Part shown: positions 1-5,093 of the stretch, one piece after another | Layout of the letters: each line of letters begins with the position of its first letter | Numbering within the stretch: the first letter of the stretch is position 1 | Assembly: GCA_005879245.1 (NCBI GenBank) | Contig: VBLA01000131.1 | Coordinates: 2,876 to 9,643, forward strand | Reading direction: 5' to 3' | Source of the DNA: Deltaproteobacteria bacterium | GTDB lineage: Bacteria > Desulfobacterota > Binatia > DP-6 | DNA: 6,768 nt | The notes under the pieces: generated by a model | What the model was told of the DNA's origin: nothing | What the model saw: only the letters and a program-made list of their open reading frames with translations | Databases searched by the model: none | Position numbers and translations under genes: made by a program

Positions 1-369
1 GGCGGTGTGCCGCTCGAGGCCGCGCTCGGCATCGCCGTCCCGGTGATGGGGAACCGGACCCTCGCCGCTGCCGCCGCGCGCGCCCGCGAGGCCGTCCGCC
101 AGGGCCAGCCGCTCGCCGCCGCGCTCGCGGCAAGCGGCGCCTTCCCGCCGCTGCTCGTCCGCCTGGCGGCCGTGGGTGAACGGGGCGGGTCGCTCGCCGG
201 CACCCTCGAGCGGGCCGCGGCCGCGCACGAGGGCGAGGTCGCGGGTGCGCTCGCCGCCCTCGTCGCCCTCGTCGAGCCAGCGCTCATCCTCGCCATGGGC
301 GGCGTCGTCCTCATCCTCGTGGCAGCCATCCTGCTGCCCCTCTTCGAGCTGAACGCGCTCGTGCGATGA
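1..369 (+). CDS. gspF: GspF, T2SS inner-membrane platform protein (3' end, partial)
   Basis: This is the C-terminal 122 residues of GspF, the polytopic inner-membrane protein that joins the secretion ATPase to the pseudopilus assembly platform. The reading frame is open from base 1, so the start lies off the left edge. The visible part is the second T2SSF repeat. It starts with a GVPLEAALGIA stretch, typical of the helix-bundle cytoplasmic domain, continues through VGERGGSLAGTLERAA, a family signature, and ends with a hydrophobic segment at about residues 92-116 followed by LLPLFELNALV, the usual GspF C-terminus. The TGA stop overlaps the gspG ATG by four bases (ATGA), so the two are probably translationally coupled. 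Family assignment is secure. PilC of type IV pili is homologous, but the following gspGHJLMN genes fix it as the T2SS member. Confidence 0.95.
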   Translation, partial: GGVPLEAALGIAVPVMGNRTLAAAAARAREAVRQGQPLAAALAASGAFPPLLVRLAAVGERGGSLAGTLERAAAAHEGEVAGALAALVALVEPALILAMGGVVLILVAAILLPLFELNALVR

Positions 370-773
370 AACCGCGCGCGGGATTCACCCTGCTCGAGAT
401 CATGGTCGTGGTCTTCATCCTCGGCCTGCTCGCGACCCTCGTCGCCCCGCGGATCATGGGCCGGACCGACGAGGCGCGGCACACCAAGGCGATCGCCGAC
501 ATGAAGGCAATCGAGCAGGCGCTCAATCTCTACCGCCTCGACACCGGCGCCTATCCCACCACCCAGCAGGGCCTCGAGGCGCTCGTCCAGAGGCCGACGA
601 CGCCGCCGGTGCCGCGCACCTGGAACCCCAACGGTTACCTCGAGCGCACCCCGGTCGATCCGTGGGGCAATCCCTACGTCTACGTCTGCGACGGCAGCCA
701 TTTCACGCTCAAGTCCCTCGGCGCCGACGGGGTCGAGGGAGGCGAGGGCAAGTTTGCCGATGTTGTGGATTGA
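366..773 (+). CDS. gspG: GspG, major pseudopilin of type II secretion
   Basis: Major subunit of the T2SS pseudopilus (135 residues, normal size). It has a short basic leader MKPRAG, a prepilin peptidase site between Gly6 and Phe7, Glu11 at mature position +5, and a hydrophobic helix to about residue 28. The globular domain carries the family signatures DTGAYPTTQQGLEAL (59-73), NGYLERTPVDPWGNPYVYV (89-107) and SLGADGVEGGEG (117-128). The last is the C-terminal calcium-binding loop, with Asp121 and Asp132 as likely ligands. The protein ends at ADVVD, slightly earlier than most GspG proteins, which usually run on to a conserved Trp after the ADI motif. Cys108 is a single, unusual cysteine. The ATG overlaps the gspF stop by four bases. 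The stop codon lies in a 9-base tandem repeat, and a hairpin-rich segment follows. Confidence 0.97.
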   Translation: MKPRAGFTLLEIMVVVFILGLLATLVAPRIMGRTDEARHTKAIADMKAIEQALNLYRLDTGAYPTTQQGLEALVQRPTTPPVPRTWNPNGYLERTPVDPWGNPYVYVCDGSHFTLKSLGADGVEGGEGKFADVVD

Positions 774-787
774 TACCGTTGATACCG
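770..787 (+). repeat. Perfect tandem 9-base repeat at the gspG stop
   Basis: TTGATACCG occurs twice, back to back (770-778 and 779-787). The first copy contains the gspG TGA stop, and the second supplies another in-frame TGA (779-781 is TTG, but the gspG frame reads TGA at 780-782). The repeat marks the left boundary of the hairpin-rich segment. It could be a slippage product or a junction scar. Confidence 0.85.
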
Positions 788-842
788 GGGGCCCGTCCGG
801 TGCTCGGCCGCTTCGCGGCCTCCGCTCCTCCGCTGCCCCCGG
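785..842. repeat. Inverted repeat enclosing the first small hairpin
   Basis: CCGGGGGC (785-792) is the exact reverse complement of GCCCCCGG (835-842). The arms enclose the 806-820 hairpin. An alternative pairing exists between GTCCGG (795-800) and CCGGAC (839-844). There is no T-tract, so a classical intrinsic terminator is not indicated. This is the left part of the gspG-gspH intergenic segment. Confidence 0.6.
801..824 (+). repeat. REP-like hairpin unit, copy 1
   Basis: The unit starts TGCTCG and carries a perfect 6-bp stem GGCCGC (806-811), loop TTC (812-814) and GCGGCC (815-820). It aligns with copy 2 at 885-908 as TGCTCGnnCGCTTCGCGnnC. The two differing stem positions change together, so pairing is preserved. 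This pattern is expected of a palindromic intergenic repeat family rather than of chance GC-rich sequence. Confidence 0.7.
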
Positions 843-851
843 ACCCCCGTC

Positions 852-870
852 GCCGCTCGCTGCCGCTCGC
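852..870 (+). repeat. Direct 9-base repeat GCCGCTCGC
   Basis: GCCGCTCGC occurs at 852-860 and again at 862-870, separated by a single T. It lies between hairpin copies 1 and 2, in sequence with no recognisable coding function. It may be part of the same mosaic repeat element. Confidence 0.6.
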
Positions 871-884
871 GGCTCCCTTGTGAT

Positions 885-908
885 TGCTCGCACGCTTCGC
901 GTGCTCGG
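885..908 (+). repeat. REP-like hairpin unit, copy 2
   Basis: The unit starts TGCTCG and has a perfect 6-bp stem GCACGC (890-895), loop TTC (896-898) and GCGTGC (899-904). Compared with copy 1, stem pairs two and three are C-G and A-T instead of G-C and C-G, a double compensatory change. The GTG at 901, one candidate gspH start codon, sits in the right arm of this hairpin. Confidence 0.7.
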
Positions 909-1431
909 GGCGTGCCGAGCGCGGCGAAGCCGCGCTCGGCAGACGTCGCGGATCCCAGCTGCGTTTACCCTCCTCGAGGTGTTGGTCACGCTTGCGGTGA
1001 TTGGGCTGGCGGCGACGATCGTGTTGCCGAGGCTGCGGGACGCGCGGGAACTTCGGTTGGAGACGGATGGGCGGCGGCTTGCGGATACGATCAACTTCGG
1101 GCGCGAGCGAGCCGTGCTGACCGGGGTGGCCTTGCGGCTCGTGCTCGACCTCGACGCGGAGCGGTGGATGCTCGGGCGACCCGGGCAGGTGGCGACGGAG
1201 GTCGTCTCCGACCCCGGGCCGCTCGATCGCCCTCAGGTGCTCGCCGCGCCGGCGCGCTTCCGCGCGGTCGCGGTGGGCGGCGCCCCGGTCGTCCAGCGCG
1301 GGGTCGTGGCGCTGGAGCTGCCGCCTTCGGGGGACGGGCTTCCGGCGCGTCTCGACCTCGCCGACGACCGCGGGGGGACGGTGAGCATCGTCGTGCCGGC
1401 GGCGAGCGGGCGCGCCGTGGTGGTTCGATGA
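901..1431 (+). CDS. gspH: GspH, minor pseudopilin (start uncertain, atypical leader)
   Basis: Minor pseudopilin near the pseudopilus tip. The mature part is clear: FTLLEVLVTLAVIGLAATIVLPRLR from base 964, with Glu at +5, then the GspH pattern RLADTINFGRERAVLTGVALRLVLDLDAERWMLG, giving a mature protein of about 155 residues. The start is uncertain. No ATG, GTG or TTG lies between 904 and the cleavage motif. Candidates are GTG 901 (21-residue leader, shown here), GTG 880 (28 residues) and ATG 760 (overlapping gspG by 14 bases, 68-residue leader, with GAGGG at 744-748). None is ideal. The residue before the cleavage site is Ala (RIPAA/FTLLE), not the near-invariant Gly, which may lower processing. 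The 5' part uses TTG, CTT, ATT and GAT codons more than its neighbours. The stop overlaps the gspJ start (ATGA, 1428-1431). Confidence 0.85.
   Translation: MLGACRARRSRARQTSRIPAAFTLLEVLVTLAVIGLAATIVLPRLRDARELRLETDGRRLADTINFGRERAVLTGVALRLVLDLDAERWMLGRPGQVATEVVSDPGPLDRPQVLAAPARFRAVAVGGAPVVQRGVVALELPPSGDGLPARLDLADDRGGTVSIVVPAASGRAVVVR
913..941. repeat. Strong 13-bp hairpin with GAA loop, inverted relative to copies 1 and 2
   Basis: A perfect 13-bp stem, TGCCGAGCGCGGC (913-925) with GCCGCGCTCGGCA (929-941), closes a three-base GAA loop (926-928). Read on the minus strand the loop is TTC with the GGCTTCGCC core, so it looks like an inverted member of the family at 801-824 and 885-908. No T-run follows, so it is not a standard terminator. 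In the mRNA it would be very stable and could block 3'-to-5' decay of the gspG message or reduce read-through into gspH. It lies just upstream of the gspH prepilin motif and inside any plausible gspH reading frame. Confidence 0.75.
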
Positions 1432-2027
1432 GGCGGCGCGGGGTGACGCTGCTCGAGACGCTCGTCGCCCTCGCGCTCACGGCGCTCGTGCTCGCGGCGC
1501 TCGAAGGGACCGTCGTGCGGGCCGCGGGGGCACGCGCGCGGGCCAGCGCGGTGGCGGAGCGCGCGGCGGCGGGGCGCTCCATCCTCCTCCGCTTGACCAC
1601 CGAGCTCGAGGCGGCCCCGGTCGCCGACGATCCGCGCCAGCGCTTCACGGTGGAGCCGGCCGTCGGTCCTGCACACCCCTGGACCATACTCAGCTTCACG
1701 ACGTACGCGCGAGGCGGGGGGGCGGCGCACGTCGTCACCTACCGCGTCGAGCCAGATCCGAGCCGTCCCGGCACCGGCACGCTTCTCCGGCGGGAGACGT
1801 TCTCCCCCGCGCCCCCCGTAGCCCCGGATTCGACCTATCTCGCCGGTCTGCCCGTGCTCGGAAGCATCCGCGACTTCCGCGTCCGCTGCTTCGACGGCAC
1901 CGAGTGGCGCGCCGACTGGCGGCCGGGCACGCTGCCACAGGGGGTGGAGATCGGGATCGGCGTCGACGACGGAATGAACGGCGTGGAGGAGCTCCGCACC
2001 GCGGCGACACTCCCCACGGCACGGTAG
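1428..2027 (+). CDS. gspJ: GspJ, minor pseudopilin
   Basis: Minor pseudopilin of the tip complex that GspJ forms with GspI and GspK (199 residues, the normal length). Leader MRRRG is followed by VTLLETLVALALTALVLAALEG. Gly5 precedes the cleavage site, mature +1 is Val rather than Phe, and Glu10 is at +5. The globular part has the GspJ pattern: a helix with SILLRLTTELEAAP (51-64), PWTILSFTTYARGGGAAHVVTYRVE (84-108), TGTLLRRE (116-123) and, near the end, LGSIRDFRVRCFDGTEWRADW then LPQGVEIGIGVDD (144-181). The open frame extends upstream antiparallel to nothing useful and through gspH, but ATG 1428 gives a proper leader and a four-base overlap with the gspH stop. Its usual partner genes gspI and gspK are not adjacent. 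They lie 2.7 kb downstream. Confidence 0.93.
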   Translation: MRRRGVTLLETLVALALTALVLAALEGTVVRAAGARARASAVAERAAAGRSILLRLTTELEAAPVADDPRQRFTVEPAVGPAHPWTILSFTTYARGGGAAHVVTYRVEPDPSRPGTGTLLRRETFSPAPPVAPDSTYLAGLPVLGSIRDFRVRCFDGTEWRADWRPGTLPQGVEIGIGVDDGMNGVEELRTAATLPTAR

Positions 2028-2030
2028 ACG

Positions 2031-3368
2031 ATGCGACTCCTCGGCCTCGAGCTCGGCGAACACGAGATCCGCGTCGCGCGCGGGGAGCGCGCCTTCGGCA
2101 CCGTGCGGCTGACCGGCGTCGAGCGCATCCCGTACGACGGCGCCGCGGAACTCGCCGAGCGTCTCGCGGCTCTCGCCGCGCCGAGCACCACGGTCCTGAC
2201 GGCTATCCCCGCGACCGCCGTGACCCACCGCCTCCTCGTCCTGCCGTTCCGCGACCCGCGACGTCTGGCGCGTACGGTGCGGCTCGAGCTGTTCGGGCAG
2301 CTGCCCGACGAGCCCGAGGACGCCCTCGTCGCCTACGAGTCGCTCGGGCGGGTGACGGAGGGTTCCGCCGTCCTGGCCGTCGTCGCCCGGCAGGCCGATA
2401 TCGCGGCACATCGGGCCCTCCTCGGGCCGGCCGGTCTCTCCCCGCTGCGCATCGAGCTCGCTCCGCTTCCCGCCTGGAACCTCCTTCCGCCTGCGCTGGC
2501 CGACGCCGGTCTCCTCCTCGCCGACGGCACGCGGAGCACACTCAGCATCCGGCGCGACGGACGGATCGCCGGTCTCCGTGCGCTGGTCGCCTCGGCAGAC
2601 GACCCGGCGGCGCTCGCAGCCGAGGCGCGCTGGTCGCTCGCCGCACTCGGCGGGATCCCGTCGACCCTCGTCGTCGCGGGCACCGACGCCGGCCCGGAGC
2701 TCGCGACGGCGCTCGCGGACGCGACCCGTGCCACCGTCGTACCGCTTGCCCAGGTCGCCGGGGCCCTGCCGGGCGACTTCGGCGCCTGCGCCGTCGCCGC
2801 CGGCCTCGTCGCGGGTGCCGCCTGGCGCGCGCCGAAGCATCTCCTGCTGGCCGGGGGTGAGGGCGAGGGGCCGCCGGCGTTTCGCCGGAGCGTCGCCCTC
2901 GCGCTGGCCGCCCTCGTCCTCGGTGCCGTCGACCTGGGGCTCGTCCACCACCGGCTCGCGGAGCGCGATGCTGCCCTCGCCGCGGCGATCCGCGTCGAGG
3001 CCGGGGCCGCGCTCCCGGGCGGACGGCTCGTCGCTCCGCGGGCCGAGCTCGAGGCCGCCCTCGCCGCAGCCAGCCACCGGGCGGCGCGGCGCGGCCCGGG
3101 CGCCCTCGGCGTCCTCCGCGACCTCAGCACGCGCGTGCCTCCGACGCTCGCGCTCGACCTCGACGAGCTGGTGGTCGAGCCCGAGGGCGTCCGGCTCCAC
3201 GGGCGGACGGACAGCTTCGGGACGGTCGACGCGCTCCGCGCGGCTCTCGCCGGCTCGCCCTTGCTGAGCGAGGTCACCGCCGAGGAGACACGCGCCACCG
3301 TCGACGGGCGGCACGTCGAGTTCCGCCTGCGCGCCGCGCGGCGCGCAGGTGGAGGGGAGACCTCGTGA
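2031..3368 (+). CDS. gspL: GspL, assembly-platform protein (PilM-like cytoplasmic domain plus periplasmic domain)
   Basis: Single-pass inner-membrane protein of 445 residues that in the family binds the ATPase GspE in the cytoplasm and GspM in the membrane and periplasm. Residues 1-265 form an actin-like, PilM-type domain, with LGLELGEHEIRVARGE at the N-terminus and VLPFRDPRRLARTVRLELFGQLPDEPEDALVAYE (70-103) typical of PilM/GspL proteins. One membrane helix lies at about 286-305 (RSVALALAALVLGAVDLGLV). Residues 307-350 form a probable coiled linker, and 357-436 a ferredoxin-like domain (VLRDLSTRVPPTLALDLDELVVE). ATG 2031 follows the gspJ stop by only three bases, without an obvious Shine-Dalgarno sequence. 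The stop overlaps the gspM GTG by four bases. Its 3' end contains a perfect 24-base palindrome. Confidence 0.93.
   Translation: MRLLGLELGEHEIRVARGERAFGTVRLTGVERIPYDGAAELAERLAALAAPSTTVLTAIPATAVTHRLLVLPFRDPRRLARTVRLELFGQLPDEPEDALVAYESLGRVTEGSAVLAVVARQADIAAHRALLGPAGLSPLRIELAPLPAWNLLPPALADAGLLLADGTRSTLSIRRDGRIAGLRALVASADDPAALAAEARWSLAALGGIPSTLVVAGTDAGPELATALADATRATVVPLAQVAGALPGDFGACAVAAGLVAGAAWRAPKHLLLAGGEGEGPPAFRRSVALALAALVLGAVDLGLVHHRLAERDAALAAAIRVEAGAALPGGRLVAPRAELEAALAAASHRAARRGPGALGVLRDLSTRVPPTLALDLDELVVEPEGVRLHGRTDSFGTVDALRAALAGSPLLSEVTAEETRATVDGRHVEFRLRAARRAGGGETS
3326..3349. repeat. Perfect 24-base palindrome at the end of gspL
   Basis: The 12-base half CCTGCGCGCCGC (3326-3337) is followed directly by its exact reverse complement (3338-3349). 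In RNA it would form a stem of about 10 bp with a GCGC loop. Past one G-U pair (3325/3350) the pairing continues, with TCC (3322-3324) against GGA (3351-3353), which is the first part of the gspM ribosome binding site. It encodes an Arg/Ala-rich stretch of GspL (RLRAARRAG), so codon bias may have contributed. Confidence 0.8.
3351..3359 (+). promoter_or_regulatory. Ribosome binding site of gspM
   Basis: GGAGGGGAG lies five bases upstream of the GTG start at 3365. It is the strongest Shine-Dalgarno sequence in the window and supports the GTG start despite the rare initiation codon. Its first three bases could pair with TCC at 3322-3324 in an extension of the 3326-3349 hairpin. Confidence 0.75.
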
Positions 3369-3889
3369 CGGCGCGGCTCACGGCCTGGCTCATGGACCTC
3401 TCGCGACGTGAGCGGACGCTCCTCGCCGCCGCGGGCGCGCTCACGCTCGGGGTGGTCGTGCTCGCCGCGGCGTTCGCGGTGCGCGACGACCTGGCCGCGC
3501 TCCGCGCGCGCGTCGCGGGTCGTGAGCGCGAGCTCGGCGAGGTGCGGCGACTCGCCGCGCGCCTTCACCAGGAGGAAGGGGCGAGCTCGTCGACGCCGGA
3601 CAGCGCGCTCTTCACGCGCCTGCAGGCAGCCGTCGACGAGAGCGTCGGGCGCGAGCGACTCGCCGCCATGACCCCTGCGGCGGGACCGGTCGAGGGCGGG
3701 CTCGCCGAGGAGCGCGTCGCGCTCTCCCTGCGGGGCGCCTCGCTCGCTCAGGTGGTGGCCCTTCTGCACGCGCTGGAGGGCGGCACCCCGCCCCTCCCGG
3801 CGGCACGCGTCGAGCTCCGGAAGCGCGTCGACGACCCGACGCGCTTCGACGCCGCCGTCGAGGTGGTGGAGCTGAGGCCTGCCCCGTGA
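3365..3889 (+). CDS. gspM: GspM, assembly-platform protein
   Basis: Small bitopic inner-membrane protein (174 residues) that partners GspL in the T2SS platform. A cytoplasmic N-terminus (MTARLTAWLMDLSRRERTLL) leads into one membrane helix at about 18-39 (TLLAAAGALTLGVVVLAAAFAV). A charged coiled-coil follows at about 40-72 (DDLAALRARVAGRERELGEVRRLAARL), then a ferredoxin-like periplasmic domain at about 83-171 with VALSLRGASLAQVVALLHALEGG, the GspM/PilO pattern. Its position between gspL and gspN and its architecture identify it better than any single motif. GTG 3365 is chosen for the strong GGAGGGGAG five bases upstream and the GTGA overlap with the gspL stop. Its own stop overlaps the gspN start in the same way (3886-3889). 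Confidence 0.9.
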   Translation: MTARLTAWLMDLSRRERTLLAAAGALTLGVVVLAAAFAVRDDLAALRARVAGRERELGEVRRLAARLHQEEGASSSTPDSALFTRLQAAVDESVGRERLAAMTPAAGPVEGGLAEERVALSLRGASLAQVVALLHALEGGTPPLPAARVELRKRVDDPTRFDAAVEVVELRPAP

Positions 3890-4728
3890 CGCGAGTCCAC
3901 GCGCTCGCGGGAGGCGTCGCGGCTGCCGTCTTCACGGTGTCCCTGGCACTCCTCTTCCCGACCGAGCTCGTCGCGCGGCGCCTCCTCGCTCGCGCCGCTC
4001 CGCCAGAGTGGCCGGTTGTGATCTTCCGCGGCGCCGCCCTCCGACCGCGCGGCCTCTGGCTCACCGATGTGACGCTCCGCCGGCCGGATGGCACCACCGT
4101 CGTGCACGCCGACAGCGTGCGCTGGACGCCCTCCCTCTCGGGTCTGCTGCGCGATGGGCGCGGTCTTCCGTGGCGGATCGCGGCCGAGGTCTGCGGCGGG
4201 ATCGGGGAGGCAACCGTTGCGATGGACGGCGCGGCTGTCGCCGTCGCGCTCACCTGGCACGATGCCGATCTCGCGGCCTGCCCACCGCTCGCCGTCGCGG
4301 GTGGCGCGCTTGCCGGGCGTGCCCGCGGCGCGGCGCGGCTGGAGTTCACTCCTCGGGCTCCACCCTCGGGCTCCGGGCGCGTCGACCTTGAAGGTGCCAC
4401 GTGGCGCGGAGAGGGACCTCTCGCCGCCATCGGCAGCCTCCACGCGGCAACGGCCTCGGTCGGCTGGCGACTCCGCGAGGGACGGCTCATGTTCGAAGCC
4501 CTCGATCTTCACGGCCCGGAGGTGAGCGCGAGCGGCAGCGGTGAGCTCCGCCTGACCGAGCCTCTCGGAGCGAGCGACCTCGTGCTTCGCCTGGCGCTCG
4601 CCCCGGAGGCCGAAGCGCCGCCGCTCCTCCGGCTCTTCCTCGGGGTACCCGCGACACCGAGCGGGACCGGTTCGCGGCTCCTGACGGTTGCCGGAACGCT
4701 GGCACATCCCCAGCTGTTGCTCCAATGA
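3886..4728 (+). CDS. gspN: GspN, T2SS accessory envelope protein (divergent type)
   Basis: Protein of 280 residues with one N-terminal membrane anchor at about 8-27 (AGGVAAAVFTVSLALLFPTE) and a periplasmic, beta-rich remainder. The pattern VVIFRGAALRPRGLWLTDVTLRRPDGTTVVHADSVRWTPSLSGLL (44-88) resembles the GspN/AsmA-like family of deltaproteobacteria and Leptospira, where lipid- or envelope-facing proteins carry repeated strands of the type seen again at 204-240. GspN function is poorly known and it is absent from many T2SS operons. Cys103 and Cys132 could form a periplasmic disulfide. GTG 3886 overlaps the gspM stop by four bases, and the TGA stop overlaps the gspI ATG (ATGA, 4725-4728). The assignment rests on position and general architecture, so it is a little less firm than for its neighbours. 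Confidence 0.82.
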   Translation: MTRVHALAGGVAAAVFTVSLALLFPTELVARRLLARAAPPEWPVVIFRGAALRPRGLWLTDVTLRRPDGTTVVHADSVRWTPSLSGLLRDGRGLPWRIAAEVCGGIGEATVAMDGAAVAVALTWHDADLAACPPLAVAGGALAGRARGAARLEFTPRAPPSGSGRVDLEGATWRGEGPLAAIGSLHAATASVGWRLREGRLMFEALDLHGPEVSASGSGELRLTEPLGASDLVLRLALAPEAEAPPLLRLFLGVPATPSGTGSRLLTVAGTLAHPQLLLQ

Positions 4729-5093
4729 TGCACACCCGCCGGGGCATGACCCTTCTCGAGGTACTGGTCGCGGTCGCGGTGCTCGCGACCGGGGTGGTCG
4801 CGGTCGAGCGGCTCCTCGCCCGGAGCGTCGGCGCCGTCGCCACGGATGCGGAGCTGACCCGCGCCATGCTGCTCGCCCGGGCGTTGCTCGCGGAGGCCGA
4901 GCTGGCGCCCCCGGAAGGCGGACACTCGGCGGGGGGCCTCGCGGCGCACGGCGAAGCCGGTTTCCGCTTCGAGCGCGACGTGACACCGACCCCGCATCCA
5001 CGCCTGCGCGAGGTCCGCATCCGCGTGTACTCGGGGGCGGGAGATGGCGTCACCTGCGAGCTCGTGGAGCTCATCCGTGCACCGGCGAGCTGA
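4725..5093 (+). CDS. gspI: GspI, minor pseudopilin (relocated)
   Basis: Minor pseudopilin of 122 residues, the usual GspI size. GspI is the core of the tip complex with GspJ and GspK and helps start pseudopilus assembly. Leader MMHTRRG precedes MTLLEVLVAVAVLATGVVAV. The cleavage site follows Gly7, +1 is Met, and Glu12 is at +5. The helix continues with AELTRAMLLARALLAEAEL (42-60), the GspI pattern in which the helix runs into the globular domain. Residues 79-101 (GFRFERDVTPTPHPRLREVRIRV) match the characteristic beta segment. Two ATGs are adjacent (4725 and 4728), and 4725 gives the ATGA overlap with gspN. PilV-type prepilins look similar, but gspK directly downstream supports GspI. Canonical operons have gspI between gspH and gspJ; here it follows gspN. 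Confidence 0.88.
   Translation: MMHTRRGMTLLEVLVAVAVLATGVVAVERLLARSVGAVATDAELTRAMLLARALLAEAELAPPEGGHSAGGLAAHGEAGFRFERDVTPTPHPRLREVRIRVYSGAGDGVTCELVELIRAPAS
5066..5069 (+). promoter_or_regulatory. Ribosome binding site deciding the gspK start
   Basis: GGAG lies seven bases upstream of GTG 5077, inside the end of gspI. It favours GTG 5077 over the upstream in-frame ATG at 5044, which would add 11 residues without a comparable site and would lengthen the prepilin leader. Confidence 0.6.

Noticed and set aside
913..941. Intrinsic terminator for gspG
   Set aside because: The hairpin is strong but no T-tract follows and the operon continues in the same direction. A stabiliser or attenuating role is more likely.
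774..950. CRISPR array
   Set aside because: The repeats are short palindromic hairpins at irregular spacing and in both orientations, without uniform spacers.
912..1427. Upstream extension of the gspJ frame through gspH
   Set aside because: The extension is Arg/Gly-rich, overlaps the conserved GspH domain, and would place the prepilin leader in the middle of the protein. ATG 1428 gives the correct leader.
1233..3314. Minus-strand open frame of 693 codons across gspH, gspJ and gspL
   Set aside because: It lies antisense to three well-recognised genes. High-GC codon bias removes stops from the opposite strand, and the translation is low-complexity Arg/Gly/Glu-rich with no motif.
2333..3769. 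Minus-strand open frame of 478 codons over gspL and gspM
   Set aside because: Shadow of gspL/gspM; Arg/Ala/Ser-rich composition with no recognisable domain.
4772..4790. 7-bp inverted repeat with 5-base loop in early gspI (GGTCGCG/CGCGACC)
   Set aside because: It encodes the Val/Ala-rich hydrophobic helix of GspI, and repeated GTC/GCG codons explain it.
3748..5001. Minus-strand open frame of 417 codons over gspN and gspI
   Set aside because: Antisense shadow in GC-rich sequence; gspN and gspI on the plus strand have proper overlaps and family motifs.
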